Source: Actinomycetospora succinea
GTDB lineage: Bacteria > Actinomycetota > Actinomycetes > Mycobacteriales > Pseudonocardiaceae
Direction: 5' to 3'
DNA: 64,000 nt
Assembly (NCBI RefSeq): GCF_004363095.1
Contig: NZ_SNYO01000004.1
Location: 643,356-707,355 of the forward strand
Positions 9,391 to 18,066 of the stretch are shown here, piece by piece; position 1 is the first letter of the stretch; each line of letters starts with the position of its first letter. Under the pieces are notes generated by a model. The model made no database searches. It worked only from the letters and a program-made list of their open reading frames with translations, and was not told the DNA's origin. The translations under genes and the position numbers were made by a program.

Positions 9391-10512
9391 ATGACCAGGG
9401 CGCTGATCGTCGGCGGTGGGATCAGCGGACTCGCGACCGCGATCGCCCTGGCCGGACGCGGTGTCGAGGTCGAGCTGGTGGATCGGGACTCGCGCATCCA
9501 CGCGCTCGGCAGTGGCATCGGCCTGATCAGTCCGGCCTTGCGGGCGCTGGACCGGCTCGGCCTGTACGAGCTCTGTGCCGGGAGCGGCTACGTCATGGAC
9601 GACTTCGAGCTGTACGACCCCGAAGGCCGACAGCTCACCCGGTTCCCGCTGCCCCGCGCGGTCGGCGCCGATCTCCCGGGGATGATGGGCATGATGCGCC
9701 CCGAGCTGCACCGCATCCTCCTCGACCGCGCCACAGCGCTCGGCGTCGACGTCCGCACCGGGACCTCGATCGCGTCGATCGAGCACGCCACGAGTTCCGC
9801 GACGGTCACCTTCGACGGTGCCCGCGAGCCCGCGACGTTCGATCTGGTGGTGGGCGCCGACGGTCTCCGGTCGACGGTGCGAGGACTCGTCGTCGGCGAC
9901 GTCGAGATGCGCTTCCTGGGACAGGGCATCTTCCGCGTCGTCCTACCCCGGCCCGCCGAGCTCACCACGAAATGCCAGATCGTCGGTGGCGAGGAGATCA
10001 CCATCGGTTTCACCCCGACCGGGGCCGACTCGATGTACATGTACGTCCTGTTCCCGATCGAGGCGTCGTTCCGGCCGGCGGCCGCGGACATGCCCGAGCT
10101 GGTCCGGAAGCGGATCGAGCCCTTCGGGGGCTTCGCGGCCCAGGTCCGGGACCGGATCGGCGACACGACGCCCATCAACTACACGCGCTTCGAGAACCTG
10201 GTCGTGCCCCGCCCGTGGTACCGCGGCCGGGTCGTGGTGCTCGGGGACGCAGCCCACGCGACGACGCCGCACCTCGCCGCCGGCGCCGCGATGTGCCTCG
10301 AGGACGTCGTCGCGCTGGGCGAGGAACTGGACGCCGCCGGGGACCTCGACGCCGGCCTGGACCAGTTCACCGAGCGGAGGTTCGACCGCGCCCGGTACGT
10401 CGTCGAGACCTCGGCGCAGATCAGCCACTGGGAGACGCACCCGGACACGCCCGGCGCCGACCACGCCGGGCTGATGAGCGAGGCCTTCGCGCGGCTCGCC
10501 CAGCCCTTCTGA
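9391..10512 (+). CDS. FAD-dependent monooxygenase
   Basis: Salicylate-hydroxylase-like flavoprotein of 373 residues. It has the GxGxxG motif (IVGGGISGLATAIALAGRG), the DG motif (VVGADGLRSTVR, near residue 155) and the GD motif (VVLGDAAHATTPHLAAGA, near residue 283). The ATG follows an AAGGAG site. Together with the next two minus-strand genes (NTF2-like and VOC proteins) it resembles small aromatic or polyketide tailoring sets, but orientation differs and no pathway can be assigned. Confidence 0.87.
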   Translation: MTRALIVGGGISGLATAIALAGRGVEVELVDRDSRIHALGSGIGLISPALRALDRLGLYELCAGSGYVMDDFELYDPEGRQLTRFPLPRAVGADLPGMMGMMRPELHRILLDRATALGVDVRTGTSIASIEHATSSATVTFDGAREPATFDLVVGADGLRSTVRGLVVGDVEMRFLGQGIFRVVLPRPAELTTKCQIVGGEEITIGFTPTGADSMYMYVLFPIEASFRPAAADMPELVRKRIEPFGGFAAQVRDRIGDTTPINYTRFENLVVPRPWYRGRVVVLGDAAHATTPHLAAGAAMCLEDVVALGEELDAAGDLDAGLDQFTERRFDRARYVVETSAQISHWETHPDTPGADHAGLMSEAFARLAQPF

Positions 10513-10579
10513 TCGGCGGGCGAGGACCGTTCTCCACGCCGGCGTCGTCCCCGTGGTGCCCGCCTGATGACGCCGGTCC

Positions 10580-11020
10580 TCACGGGCGTTCTCCGTCGGG
10601 CGGCGCGAGGCGGGTCCAGAGGTCGGTGAACTCGAGGGTGTCGAAGAAGGCGACGGCCTCGACGATCTCCCCGGCGACCAGCCGCAGGTACCAGGTGTAG
10701 GTGTTGCGGTACGGCCGCCCGTCGCGGGCGATGGCCGACGCGTCGAACAGGGCGATCACCCAGTCGCCGTCGGCGTAGAGCCCCCGGACCGCGGGCACGA
10801 GCGGCGTGGACATCCGCGCGTTGAACGGGTCGATGACGACGTCGAGGAACTCCTGGCGGCTCTCGTAGGTCCTCGACACCGGGCTGTTCCCGGTGATCGT
10901 CCACCGGGCGTCGTCGGCGAGCAGGGCGAACGGGCCGCCGCGACCGTCCGCCCAGTCGGCGAAGGCCGTGGCGACGTTCTGCTTGCGGGCGTCCTCGGCG
11001 GCGAGGTCCCTGGCGGTCAC
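10580..11020 (-). CDS. SnoaL/NTF2-like protein
   Basis: Protein of 146 residues with the cone-shaped alpha+beta barrel pattern of the SnoaL/nuclear transport factor 2 superfamily: DDARWTITGNSPVSRTYESRQEFL, then YTWYLRLVAGEIVEAVAFFDT. Such domains act as small-molecule isomerases, cyclases or binding proteins. It starts with GTG one base after the stop codon of the VOC gene, implying translational coupling. The substrate is unknown. Confidence 0.78.
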   Translation of the reverse strand: MTARDLAAEDARKQNVATAFADWADGRGGPFALLADDARWTITGNSPVSRTYESRQEFLDVVIDPFNARMSTPLVPAVRGLYADGDWVIALFDASAIARDGRPYRNTYTWYLRLVAGEIVEAVAFFDTLEFTDLWTRLAPPDGERP

Positions 11021-11021
11021 G

Positions 11022-11474
11022 TCAGATCCGCTGGGAGAGCTCGAACATGTTGCCCCAGGGGTCGCGGAAGAACGCGAGCCGGGCGCTGATCTCGTCGAGC
11101 TCGAAGGGCTCGTTGACGACGTCGACGCCGCGCGCGCGGAGCTCGGCGAGCGTGTCGTCGACGCTGTCGACCTCGATGCAGACGTGGTTGAGCCCTGTGA
11201 CCCCGAGGCTCTCGTCGACGTCGGCGAATTCGGGCTGGGGGGTGGCGCCGGGGCCGGCGAGGATCTCGAGGTGGAAGTCGTCCTGGTCGGGTGGCATGAC
11301 GTAGGCCAGCGTCAGGTCGCCGTAGGGCCAGGTCTGCAGCACCCGCCAGTCCATCTTGTCGACCCAGAAGGAGCGGGCGTCCTCGAAGTCGGGGTAGCGG
11401 ATGCCGGTGTGGTGGGCGCGCATCGAGGCGAAGGGCGAGTCGGGGTTGCGGGCGGGGTTCGCGGGTAGCGGCAT
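11022..11474 (-). CDS. VOC (glyoxalase/bleomycin-resistance) family protein
   Basis: Vicinal-oxygen-chelate protein of 150 residues with two beta-alpha-beta-beta-beta modules: HHTGIRYPDFEDARSFWVDKM and TGLNHVCIEVDSVDDTLAEL. The C-terminal FFRDPWGNMFEL motif supplies a metal-ligand Glu. ATG 11474 is chosen because the homologous module begins soon after; an upstream ATG at 11525 would add an arginine-rich leader. It forms a two-gene unit with the downstream SnoaL-like gene. Possible roles are isomerase, dioxygenase or resistance protein. Confidence 0.8.
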   Translation of the reverse strand: MPLPANPARNPDSPFASMRAHHTGIRYPDFEDARSFWVDKMDWRVLQTWPYGDLTLAYVMPPDQDDFHLEILAGPGATPQPEFADVDESLGVTGLNHVCIEVDSVDDTLAELRARGVDVVNEPFELDEISARLAFFRDPWGNMFELSQRI

Positions 11475-11560
11475 GTCCTCGACGCTAGGAAGCGGGACGC
11501 GACGGGTCTTCGTTCCCGGCCACATGTCTCGGCCCCCTCGTTCGTCCCCGCCGACGACTC

Positions 11561-12700
11561 CTACACGGTGCGCGCGCTGATGCCGAGGGCGAAGCTGACC
11601 TCGACGATGGTCTCGGTCGAGTCCAGCGAGCAGCCGGTCAGTTCCTCGAAGCGCCGCAGCCGGTACCGCAGCGTGTTGGGGTGTACGGGGAGGGCGCGGG
11701 CGGCGCGGGGCACGCTGCGGTCCTCGGCGAGGTAGACCGCGACGGCCTCGCGTACCAGCGCCCCGAACTCACCCTGATCGTCCAGCGGTGCCAGGTACCG
11801 CTCGCGCAGCAGGCCGTTGAGCTCACCGGCGTGGGCCGCGGCCATCCGCCAGCTCAGGTCCTCCAGCGCGAGGACACCGTCCAGCCCGAGGGTGGTGGAC
11901 GCGGTCAGGACGGCCTGCGCCGTGCGGAACGAGCGGTCGAGCCGGTCGAGGCGGACGGCTGGTCCGAGAGCGATCAGGGACTGGTCGGCCACCGCCTCCG
12001 GACGGAAAGGGACGACGCCGACGACGTGGGCGCCGATCGCCGCCACCACGGCCACGCCCGGGTGCCGTGCGACCTGGCGCTGCAGCTCCTGCAGCATCGG
12101 GCCGGGGTCCGCGCTCGCCGGCTGCGCGCGCAGAGCCCGGTACGGCGTGTCCGGGTCGAGCAACAGGGCCGTGCCGGCGAGCGTGAGGGCGGCGCCCTCG
12201 AGCGTGCCGTCGAGGAGCCCGAGCAGGAACTGCTGCGACCGGCGCGCCTGGTCCAGCGCGTTCTCGATGTCCGACTGCCGGTAGACCGCCACGACGTTGG
12301 CCGTGTAGGCGTCGCTGTAGGACCACAGGAGGGTCAGCAGGTCGACGGTGTCCGCCGCGTCGAGACCGACCTCCTCCGCGAGGGCCGCGACCGCGTCCCG
12401 CACGGCTCCCATCGAGAACCGGAACGCGTGCATGATGTCGTGGATCGGGACGCCCTGTTTGGCCCGCGCCCGCGACGACTCCTCCGCCTGCACGATCAGC
12501 GGCGGAGCGGGCACCGCGCCGGCGCGGATCACGCCACCCACATCGTGCACGATCTGCACCACGGAGGCCTGGACCTCCGCGCGGGGAACGCGGTCGTAGG
12601 TGGGGATGTCCGCCGCGATCCCGGCGTGGACACGGCGCGCGATCTCGTCGGCGCGGGTCGCGAGCGCCTCGGCGAGCAGCTCGGCAGGACCCGTGGTCAC
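11561..12700 (-). CDS. PucR/CdaR-type transcriptional regulator
   Basis: Regulator of 379 residues with a sensory N-terminus and a C-terminal PucR helix-turn-helix (LPVHPNTLRYRLRRFEELTG, residues about 338-357). The central region (DQSLIALGPAVRLDRLDRSFRTAQAVL) matches the GGDEF-like part of CdaR proteins. Family members control purine, sugar-acid or amine catabolism. It is divergent from the small SnoaL-like gene at 12807, with about 105 bases between them. Confidence 0.85.
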   Translation of the reverse strand: MTTGPAELLAEALATRADEIARRVHAGIAADIPTYDRVPRAEVQASVVQIVHDVGGVIRAGAVPAPPLIVQAEESSRARAKQGVPIHDIMHAFRFSMGAVRDAVAALAEEVGLDAADTVDLLTLLWSYSDAYTANVVAVYRQSDIENALDQARRSQQFLLGLLDGTLEGAALTLAGTALLLDPDTPYRALRAQPASADPGPMLQELQRQVARHPGVAVVAAIGAHVVGVVPFRPEAVADQSLIALGPAVRLDRLDRSFRTAQAVLTASTTLGLDGVLALEDLSWRMAAAHAGELNGLLRERYLAPLDDQGEFGALVREAVAVYLAEDRSVPRAARALPVHPNTLRYRLRRFEELTGCSLDSTETIVEVSFALGISARTV

Positions 12701-12806
12701 CCTCGCGATGCTAGTCCGGTCGGCCGGTGCAGCGCGGGCGCCGGCGGGCTCCGTCGTGCGGGCGCGCGAGGGACCACAGCGGCGCCTCCCGTGCCACAGT
12801 GGGTCC

Positions 12807-13217
12807 GTGCTCGACGCAGAGCAGGTCGCGCAGGCCTACGCCGGATGGATCGCGCACGGTCGGCGCGAGTTCCAGGCGATGATGCGGCCCGACCTGCACG
12901 ACCACGTCAGCGAGCGACGTGGACCGGAGACCTGGGACATGGTCTGGGGCTGGATCGAGTCGAGCTTCGCGGAGCGGCGGGCGGAGCTGCACGGCTGGGG
13001 CACGCTCGACGACGGACGGATCACCGTGTGGGTGACGCTGCACGGACGGCACGTCGGCTGCGGGATCCCGTGGCTGGGGGACCGCCCGCCCAGCGGCGCG
13101 CAGATCGCCTGGCAGCAGCTCCACGTCTTCGCCGCCGACGGCGAGCACCTCACCGACCACTGGGCGGTCCGCGACGACCTCCGCGTGATCGAGGCCGTGG
13201 ACGCCGCGAACGGCTGA
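12807..13217 (+). CDS. SnoaL-like/ester cyclase-type protein
   Basis: Small soluble protein of 136 residues. It has a YAGWIAHGRREFQAMMRPDLHDHV helical start and a strand-rich end (GAQIAWQQLHVFAADGEHLTDHWAVRDD), the sequence order of SnoaL-like polyketide cyclases. GTG 12807 is the first start giving the conserved part; the frame is open further upstream but without domain character. It is divergent from the PucR regulator, which may control it. Function otherwise unknown. Confidence 0.65.
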   Translation: MLDAEQVAQAYAGWIAHGRREFQAMMRPDLHDHVSERRGPETWDMVWGWIESSFAERRAELHGWGTLDDGRITVWVTLHGRHVGCGIPWLGDRPPSGAQIAWQQLHVFAADGEHLTDHWAVRDDLRVIEAVDAANG

Positions 13218-13283
13218 CCGACCGTGGGCTGTTCACCGTTTCGGCGGTCAGGAGGCGGCCCGTCTGCTACCTAGAGTCACGTC

Positions 13284-13832
13284 ATGGTCGTGACCTTGGT
13301 CGTGGTGGCGCTGTGCGCCTGCGTCGTCGCGCTCGTCGTCTTCGGAGTGCGACAGGGGAGGGTGCACCGCCGGGCCGAGGAGACCGCGTGGCTGCAGGGG
13401 TCGCCGCACGACAAGGCCGGAGGGGAGCCGGTGACGGTCGAGGTCTGGTGGGCGGCGAAGGACGCCGGCGTCGTGTGGGACGGCCAGGACGTCGGCGTCT
13501 GGACCCCGAGCGTCGAGCGCCCGAGCAACTCGCCGCGCCTGCGCCCCGTGCGCGGTGGGCTCGCCACGTCCCCGGAGCCCATGTCGATCGAGCGTGGCGC
13601 CCTGCTGGCGACGCGCGACCGGGTCACGGTCGGCGGGCGGCGCTACCTGCTGCTCGAGAGCGAGCTCGTCGACGCTCGCGGCCGGCACTGGGCGGTCCCG
13701 ACCACCGTCTACGGCCACGCCGGCGACGTCCGGCGGTTCTCGGTGCCCCGCGACCTCGGGCCGGTCGGCGCCCTGCTCGTGCTCGACCGGCTCGCCCTGC
13801 GCGCCGTCGTCGCCGCCTCGTCCGGGGGCTGA
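13284..13832 (+). CDS. membrane-anchored protein of unknown function
   Basis: I do not recognise this 182-residue protein. It has one N-terminal transmembrane helix (VVTLVVVALCACVVALVVFGV) followed by a basic stretch and a soluble domain of about 140 residues rich in beta-strand patterns. An N-in, C-out anchor is plausible but not proven. It is convergent with the PGPGW protein. Confidence 0.65.
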   Translation: MVVTLVVVALCACVVALVVFGVRQGRVHRRAEETAWLQGSPHDKAGGEPVTVEVWWAAKDAGVVWDGQDVGVWTPSVERPSNSPRLRPVRGGLATSPEPMSIERGALLATRDRVTVGGRRYLLLESELVDARGRHWAVPTTVYGHAGDVRRFSVPRDLGPVGALLVLDRLALRAVVAASSGG

Positions 13833-13856
13833 TCTCCACCCGCGGTGGTCGTCGGA

Positions 13857-14318
13857 TCAGAGGCCGACGGCCCCGCGCACGACGGCGACGAGCTGGAAGT
13901 GCTGGATCGCCCAGATCCCGACGACGACCGCGACGATGCCGCCGACCGTGATGGCGGTGGAACTGATCGGATGGCGCTTGGCGTGGTCCCAGGCCTGCCG
14001 ACCCTTGACCTTGAAGCGTTCGAAGAGCCGCTGGGCCCACCCGAACTCGGTCGACCACACCCACAGCCCGAGCAGGACCGGCGGGATGGTCAGCGGGCCG
14101 GGCAGCACCGAGAGCGCGAAGCCGGCGGCGATGCAGAGCAGGCCCACCGTGAAGACGACCACGCGGTAGACCTGACGCGTGCTGGGGTTGGTGCGCAGCC
14201 GATGGCGCAGACCCCCGCGCGGGACGGCGGCGGGCTCGCCCAGCGCGTCGTCGTCGATGTCGGCGGCCGTCGTCTCCGGGTCTGTCACATCGTCGTCGTC
14301 GGTGTCCACGCGCACCAT
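13857..14318 (-). CDS. TIGR02611 (PGPGW) membrane protein
   Basis: Protein of 153 residues with an acidic cytoplasmic N-terminus and two or three transmembrane helices. The signature LPGPLTIPPVLLGLWVWSTEF lies in the middle, then WAQRLF and a final helix near residues 120-140. This matches the actinobacterial TIGR02611/PGPGW family, whose function is unknown. The ATG follows GGAGAGGA. Confidence 0.83.
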   Translation of the reverse strand: MVRVDTDDDDVTDPETTAADIDDDALGEPAAVPRGGLRHRLRTNPSTRQVYRVVVFTVGLLCIAAGFALSVLPGPLTIPPVLLGLWVWSTEFGWAQRLFERFKVKGRQAWDHAKRHPISSTAITVGGIVAVVVGIWAIQHFQLVAVVRGAVGL

Positions 14319-14412
14319 GTCGTCCTCTCCCAGGTCAGAGACAGAGCGTCTGCCCGGTGGGAGGACCGCTCGATGTCGCTCGGGGATGCACCACTCGGCC
14401 GTCGGCTACACG

Positions 14413-15105
14413 TCAGCGACGGCGCGCCGCGCGGCGCTTCGTCCGTCCCCTCGACGCGGGGGAGGGGGCGCTCGGCGGCGGGCCGCCCGGACGGGGGGTG
14501 CGGGAGCTGTTGGCCGTGCGTCCGCGGACGACGCCGATGAACTCCTCCATCAGCTCGGTGTTCTCCGCGTCCGGCCAGGTGAGGACGACGCCGGACTGCG
14601 GCGCGTCGGTCACCGGTCGGTGGGCGAGGTCCCGGCGGTGGTGCAGGCGCGCCAACGACAGGGGGAGCACCAGCACGCCGACGCCCGCGGCGACGAGCTC
14701 GATCGCCTCGGCCGTCGTCGGGGAGTCGAACGCCGGCGACCGGCCCGGAAGCGCGCCGGGCCAGGGCAGGGTGTCGTCGTGCGGACGGAGGACGATCTCG
14801 TCGGACAGGTCCTCGAGCCCCGCCTCGTCGACCGCCGTGAGCACGTGGTCCTTCGGTACGACGGCCACGGTGACCTCGGTGTAGAGGGGGATCGCGTGCA
14901 GCCCCGCCCGGTCGATCGGCAGCCGGACCACACCCGCGTCCAGCGCGCCGGCCCGGACCTGGTCCACCACCTCGTCCGTGGTCGCGCCGACGAGCTCGAA
15001 GGGGACGTCGGGACGACGCTCGGCCCATATCCGTGCCCACTTGCCCGGTGTGGCACCCGGGACGTAGCCGAGCCGGAAGGACGCGGTCTCGTCGGGCTCG
15101 GTCAC
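14413..15105 (-). CDS. LysR-type substrate-binding domain without DNA-binding domain
   Basis: Protein of 230 residues that begins directly at the effector-binding fold of LysR regulators (FRLGYVPGATPGKWARIWAERRPDVPFELV) and has no helix-turn-helix. The tail is basic and disordered. It is divergent, with 42 bases between starts, from a DUF5997 gene. From my knowledge of actinobacterial genomes this pairing recurs, which suggests a functional partnership such as a ligand-sensing antagonist. That role is inference. Confidence 0.8.
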   Translation of the reverse strand: MTEPDETASFRLGYVPGATPGKWARIWAERRPDVPFELVGATTDEVVDQVRAGALDAGVVRLPIDRAGLHAIPLYTEVTVAVVPKDHVLTAVDEAGLEDLSDEIVLRPHDDTLPWPGALPGRSPAFDSPTTAEAIELVAAGVGVLVLPLSLARLHHRRDLAHRPVTDAPQSGVVLTWPDAENTELMEEFIGVVRGRTANSSRTPRPGGPPPSAPSPASRGRTKRRAARRR

Positions 15106-15147
15106 GGGCTCAGGCTATCGGCCGGTCGGGCCCGATAACCTGGGCCG

Positions 15148-15537
15148 ATGGCACGGCAGAGGGCGACGCAGACGATGAAGCCCGCGACGGCGGCGAAGAA
15201 GCTGGGCGTGCACCTCGACGCCACGCCCGCCGAGTTCCGCGAGGGCGTGGTGTCCCGCGAGGAGCTGGACGCCCTGCAGGCCGACCCGCCCGCCTGGCTG
15301 CGCGAGCTGCGGCGCGACGGCCCGCACCCGCGCCCCGTCGTCGCGGACCGGCTCGGGGTGTCGATCTCCGGTCTGGCCCGTGCCGAGATCACCGAGCCGC
15401 TGACCACCGCCCAGATCACGGCGTTGAAGGAGGAACAGCCGGAGTGGCTGCGCCGCGAGCGCAACCTCCGCGCCGAGGTGCAGCGCGAGGAGGCCCGACT
15501 GCGGGCCGAGCGCTCGGGCGGCGGGGGCACCCGGTAG
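15148..15537 (+). CDS. DUF5997 family protein
   Basis: Protein of 129 residues with the conserved actinobacterial block MKPATAAKKLGVHLDATPAEF near residue 12, then a WLRELRRDGPHPRPVVADRLG region followed by an alternating helix region and a charged coiled tail. The LGVSISGLARAEI segment resembles a helix-turn-helix. It may therefore supply the DNA contact that the divergent LysR-like substrate-binding protein lacks. No clear Shine-Dalgarno precedes the ATG. Confidence 0.82.
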   Translation: MARQRATQTMKPATAAKKLGVHLDATPAEFREGVVSREELDALQADPPAWLRELRRDGPHPRPVVADRLGVSISGLARAEITEPLTTAQITALKEEQPEWLRRERNLRAEVQREEARLRAERSGGGGTR

Positions 15538-15636
15538 TCGACCGTTCGCGGGCCTCGCTCTCCGCGACGACGTCGTCCGGTGGACCGCCTCGTCCCCGGG
15601 GTGTCGATTCGTCCCGATCGGCGCCACGATGGGCGG

Positions 15637-16233
15637 GTGCCCGAACCGGACCGAACGGCGACCGGCGATGCCGACCGAGGGACAGGTGCGGACGAGTGCC
15701 CGGCCCGGTCGGTGTGGGAGGACGTGGCGCTGTCCGACGGGACCACGGTGCTGGTCCGCAGCGTCGAGCCCGGCGACGCGGAGGAGCTGGCGGCCGGCTA
15801 CGAGCTGTTGAGCGAGACCAGCGCCTACCAGCGGTTCTTCACCATCCTGCCGCACCTGTCGCCCCAGCAGGTGCGCTTCTTCACCCAGGTCGACCACCGC
15901 GACCACGAGGCCCTCGGTGCCGTCGTGCCCGACACCGGTCACGGGGTGGGCATCGCCCGCTTCATCCGCAGCGACACCGACCCGGCGAGCGCCGAGCTCG
16001 CCATCGTCGTCGCCGACGACTGGCAGAGGCGCGGCGTCGGGTTCCAGCTCCTCCGTCGGCTCCTGTCCCGGGCCCGCGAGGAGAACGTCACGACGATCAG
16101 CGCCGAGGTCCTCAGCGACAACTCCGCGCAGCTCGGGCTCCTGCGCCACTTCGGGACGGTGGACACCGAGGTGTCCGGGACCACCACCACCGCCACGCTG
16201 CGGCTGCCCTCGAACCCCGACGACGAGCGCTGA
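15637..16233 (+). CDS. GNAT family N-acetyltransferase
   Basis: Acetyl-CoA-dependent acyltransferase of about 198 residues. Strand 4 and the pyrophosphate loop are visible (AELAIVVADDWQRRGVGFQLLRRLL, near residue 125), as are the N-terminal GTTVLVRSVEPGDAEEL strand-helix and AYQRFFTILPHLS, typical of the stand-alone relatives of Pat-type protein acetyltransferases. GTG 15637 is the likely start; an upstream ATG at 15580 would add an arginine-rich stretch. The substrate is unknown. Confidence 0.82.
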   Translation: MPEPDRTATGDADRGTGADECPARSVWEDVALSDGTTVLVRSVEPGDAEELAAGYELLSETSAYQRFFTILPHLSPQQVRFFTQVDHRDHEALGAVVPDTGHGVGIARFIRSDTDPASAELAIVVADDWQRRGVGFQLLRRLLSRAREENVTTISAEVLSDNSAQLGLLRHFGTVDTEVSGTTTTATLRLPSNPDDER

Positions 16234-16252
16234 ACCCGCCGGGCCTCCCCGG

Positions 16253-17185
16253 TCATCCCGTCCGCGGGGCCCGCGCGTTCTCGACGGCCCGGCGGGTGGC
16301 GATGACCGCGCGGTCGCGTTCGGCGACGAGGTCGGCGAACGACCGCGTCCCCGCCTCCTCGCCGGTGCCCTTCACCATCGCGTCCCGCAGCTCGTCGGTG
16401 AGCTCGGGGGCGTCGAGCCGGGTCCACGGCGCGAGCAGCGAGGGGCCGAAGTGGTCGAGCATGTGCGCCATGCCGCCCTCCCCGCCGGCGAGGTGGAACG
16501 TCAGGCACGGTCCGTGCACCGGCCACCGCAGCCCGGGGCCCTCGGTGATCGACGCGTCGATCTGCTCCACGGTCGCGTCGCCGTTCGCGACCATGTGCAG
16601 CGCCTCGCGCCACAGCGCCTCCTGCAGCCGGTTGGCGACGAAGCCGGGGACCTCGCGGTCCATCTCGATCACCGACTTACCGATCGACCGGTAGAAGTCG
16701 GCCGCGTGGGCCACGACATCGGGGTCGGTCGCCGTGCCGCCGACCACCTCGACGAGCGGGATCAGGTAGGGCGGGTTGAAGGGGTGCCCGACGACCAGCC
16801 GGCTCGGGTCCAGCGCCTCGGTGGCCATGTCCGACATCGGGAACCCCGAGGTGGAGGACGCGATCACCACGTCGTCCGCGGTCGCGTCGACGAGTTCGGC
16901 GAGCAGGCGGCGCTTGAGCTCGAGATCCTCGGGTGCGCTCTCCTGGACGAACGCGGCGTCCGCGCAGGCCTCCGCGAGCGAGCCCGCGACGCTCAGCCGG
17001 GACCGGTCGGCCCCCTCGTCGAGCCCCAGCTCGGTCAGCGCCGGCCAGGCGGCGTCGACGACCCGACGCAGGCGGGCCTCGGCGTCGGGCGCCGGGTCCC
17101 AGGCGACCACGTCGAAGCCGCGCGCGAGGAAGTACGCGGCCCACCCGCCGCCGATGACGCCGGCCCCGACGCAGGCGACCCTCAC
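16253..17185 (-). CDS. lcdH: L-carnitine 3-dehydrogenase
   Basis: NAD-dependent member of the 3-hydroxyacyl-CoA dehydrogenase superfamily. It has a Rossmann motif (VGAGVIGGGWAAYFLARG) and the catalytic region SSTSGFPMSDM, then HPFNPPYLIPLVEVVGG near residue 140, and a short C-terminal domain. Length (310 aa) fits carnitine dehydrogenases, which oxidise L-carnitine to 3-dehydrocarnitine. The neighbour decides the assignment: its start overlaps the BKACE stop by four bases (GTGA), and BKACE enzymes cleave dehydrocarnitine in known carnitine pathways. A generic 3-hydroxybutyryl-CoA dehydrogenase is the alternative. Confidence 0.85.
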   Translation of the reverse strand: MRVACVGAGVIGGGWAAYFLARGFDVVAWDPAPDAEARLRRVVDAAWPALTELGLDEGADRSRLSVAGSLAEACADAAFVQESAPEDLELKRRLLAELVDATADDVVIASSTSGFPMSDMATEALDPSRLVVGHPFNPPYLIPLVEVVGGTATDPDVVAHAADFYRSIGKSVIEMDREVPGFVANRLQEALWREALHMVANGDATVEQIDASITEGPGLRWPVHGPCLTFHLAGGEGGMAHMLDHFGPSLLAPWTRLDAPELTDELRDAMVKGTGEEAGTRSFADLVAERDRAVIATRRAVENARAPRTG

Positions 17186-18066
17186 CGGGCGCCCAGTCCG
17201 AAGATCTCACGGGCCTGGTCGGGGGTCGCGACCTCGGCGCCGAGGGACTCGACGATCGTCACGGCGCGCTCGACGAGCTGGGCGTTGGTGGCCTTGACCC
17301 CGCGGGAGAGGTAGAGGTTGTCCTCGAGCCCGACGCGGGCGTGCCCGCCGAGCAGCACCGACTGCGCCACCCACGGCAGCTGGTCCCGCCCCAGCGCGAA
17401 CGAGGTGAACTGCGCGTCGGCGGGCAGCAGGTTGACCATCGCCTGCAGGACCCCCACGTCGGCCGGCGCACCGTAGGGCACCCCCATGCACAACTGCACC
17501 AGCGCGGGGTCGTCGACGAGGCCCTCGTCGTGCAGCACCTTGGCGAACCACAGCTGGCCGGTGTCGAACACCTCCAGCTCGGGCTTCACGCCCAGCTCCT
17601 GGAACCGCTTCGCGCCCTCGCGCAGCATCGCGGTGGTGGAGACGTAGAGGGCCTGGCCGTCACCGAAGTTGTAGGACCCGCAGTCCAGCGTGGCGATGTC
17701 GGGCCGGAGCTCCTCGACGTGCGGCATCCGGTCGTGCTGGCTGACCAGGTCGGTGCCGTCGACGGGCTTGAGGGGGTCCTCGTCGTCGACGACGAGGTCG
17801 CCGCCCATCCCGGCGGTGAGGTTGAGGACCACGTCGACGTCGCTGGCCCGGATCAGGCCCGCGGCCTCGCGGTAGAGGGCGACGTCGCGGGACCGGATGC
17901 CGGTCTCCGGGTGGCGGACGTGGACGTGCACGACCGCCGCTCCGGCCCGTGCGGCCGCGATCGCGTCGTCGGCGATCTGCTGCGGGGTCACGGGCACGTG
18001 GGGGCTCTTGGCGGGGCTGTCGGCGGCGCCGGTCAGGGCCGCGGTGATCACGACGCGGCGGTTCAT
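17182..18066 (-). CDS. BKACE (DUF849) dehydrocarnitine cleavage enzyme
   Basis: Beta-keto acid cleavage enzyme of 294 residues. It catalyses zinc-dependent condensation of a beta-keto acid with acetyl-CoA, giving acetoacetate and a new CoA ester. The metal motif HVHVRHPETG is near residue 46, and LNLTAGMGGD and TLDCGSYNFGD follow as in the family. With 3-dehydrocarnitine the product would be betainyl-CoA, which yields glycine betaine. ATG 18066 overlaps the regulator's stop (ATGA), and the 3' end overlaps the dehydrogenase start. Substrate assignment rests on that context. Confidence 0.88.
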   Translation of the reverse strand: MNRRVVITAALTGAADSPAKSPHVPVTPQQIADDAIAAARAGAAVVHVHVRHPETGIRSRDVALYREAAGLIRASDVDVVLNLTAGMGGDLVVDDEDPLKPVDGTDLVSQHDRMPHVEELRPDIATLDCGSYNFGDGQALYVSTTAMLREGAKRFQELGVKPELEVFDTGQLWFAKVLHDEGLVDDPALVQLCMGVPYGAPADVGVLQAMVNLLPADAQFTSFALGRDQLPWVAQSVLLGGHARVGLEDNLYLSRGVKATNAQLVERAVTIVESLGAEVATPDQAREIFGLGAR

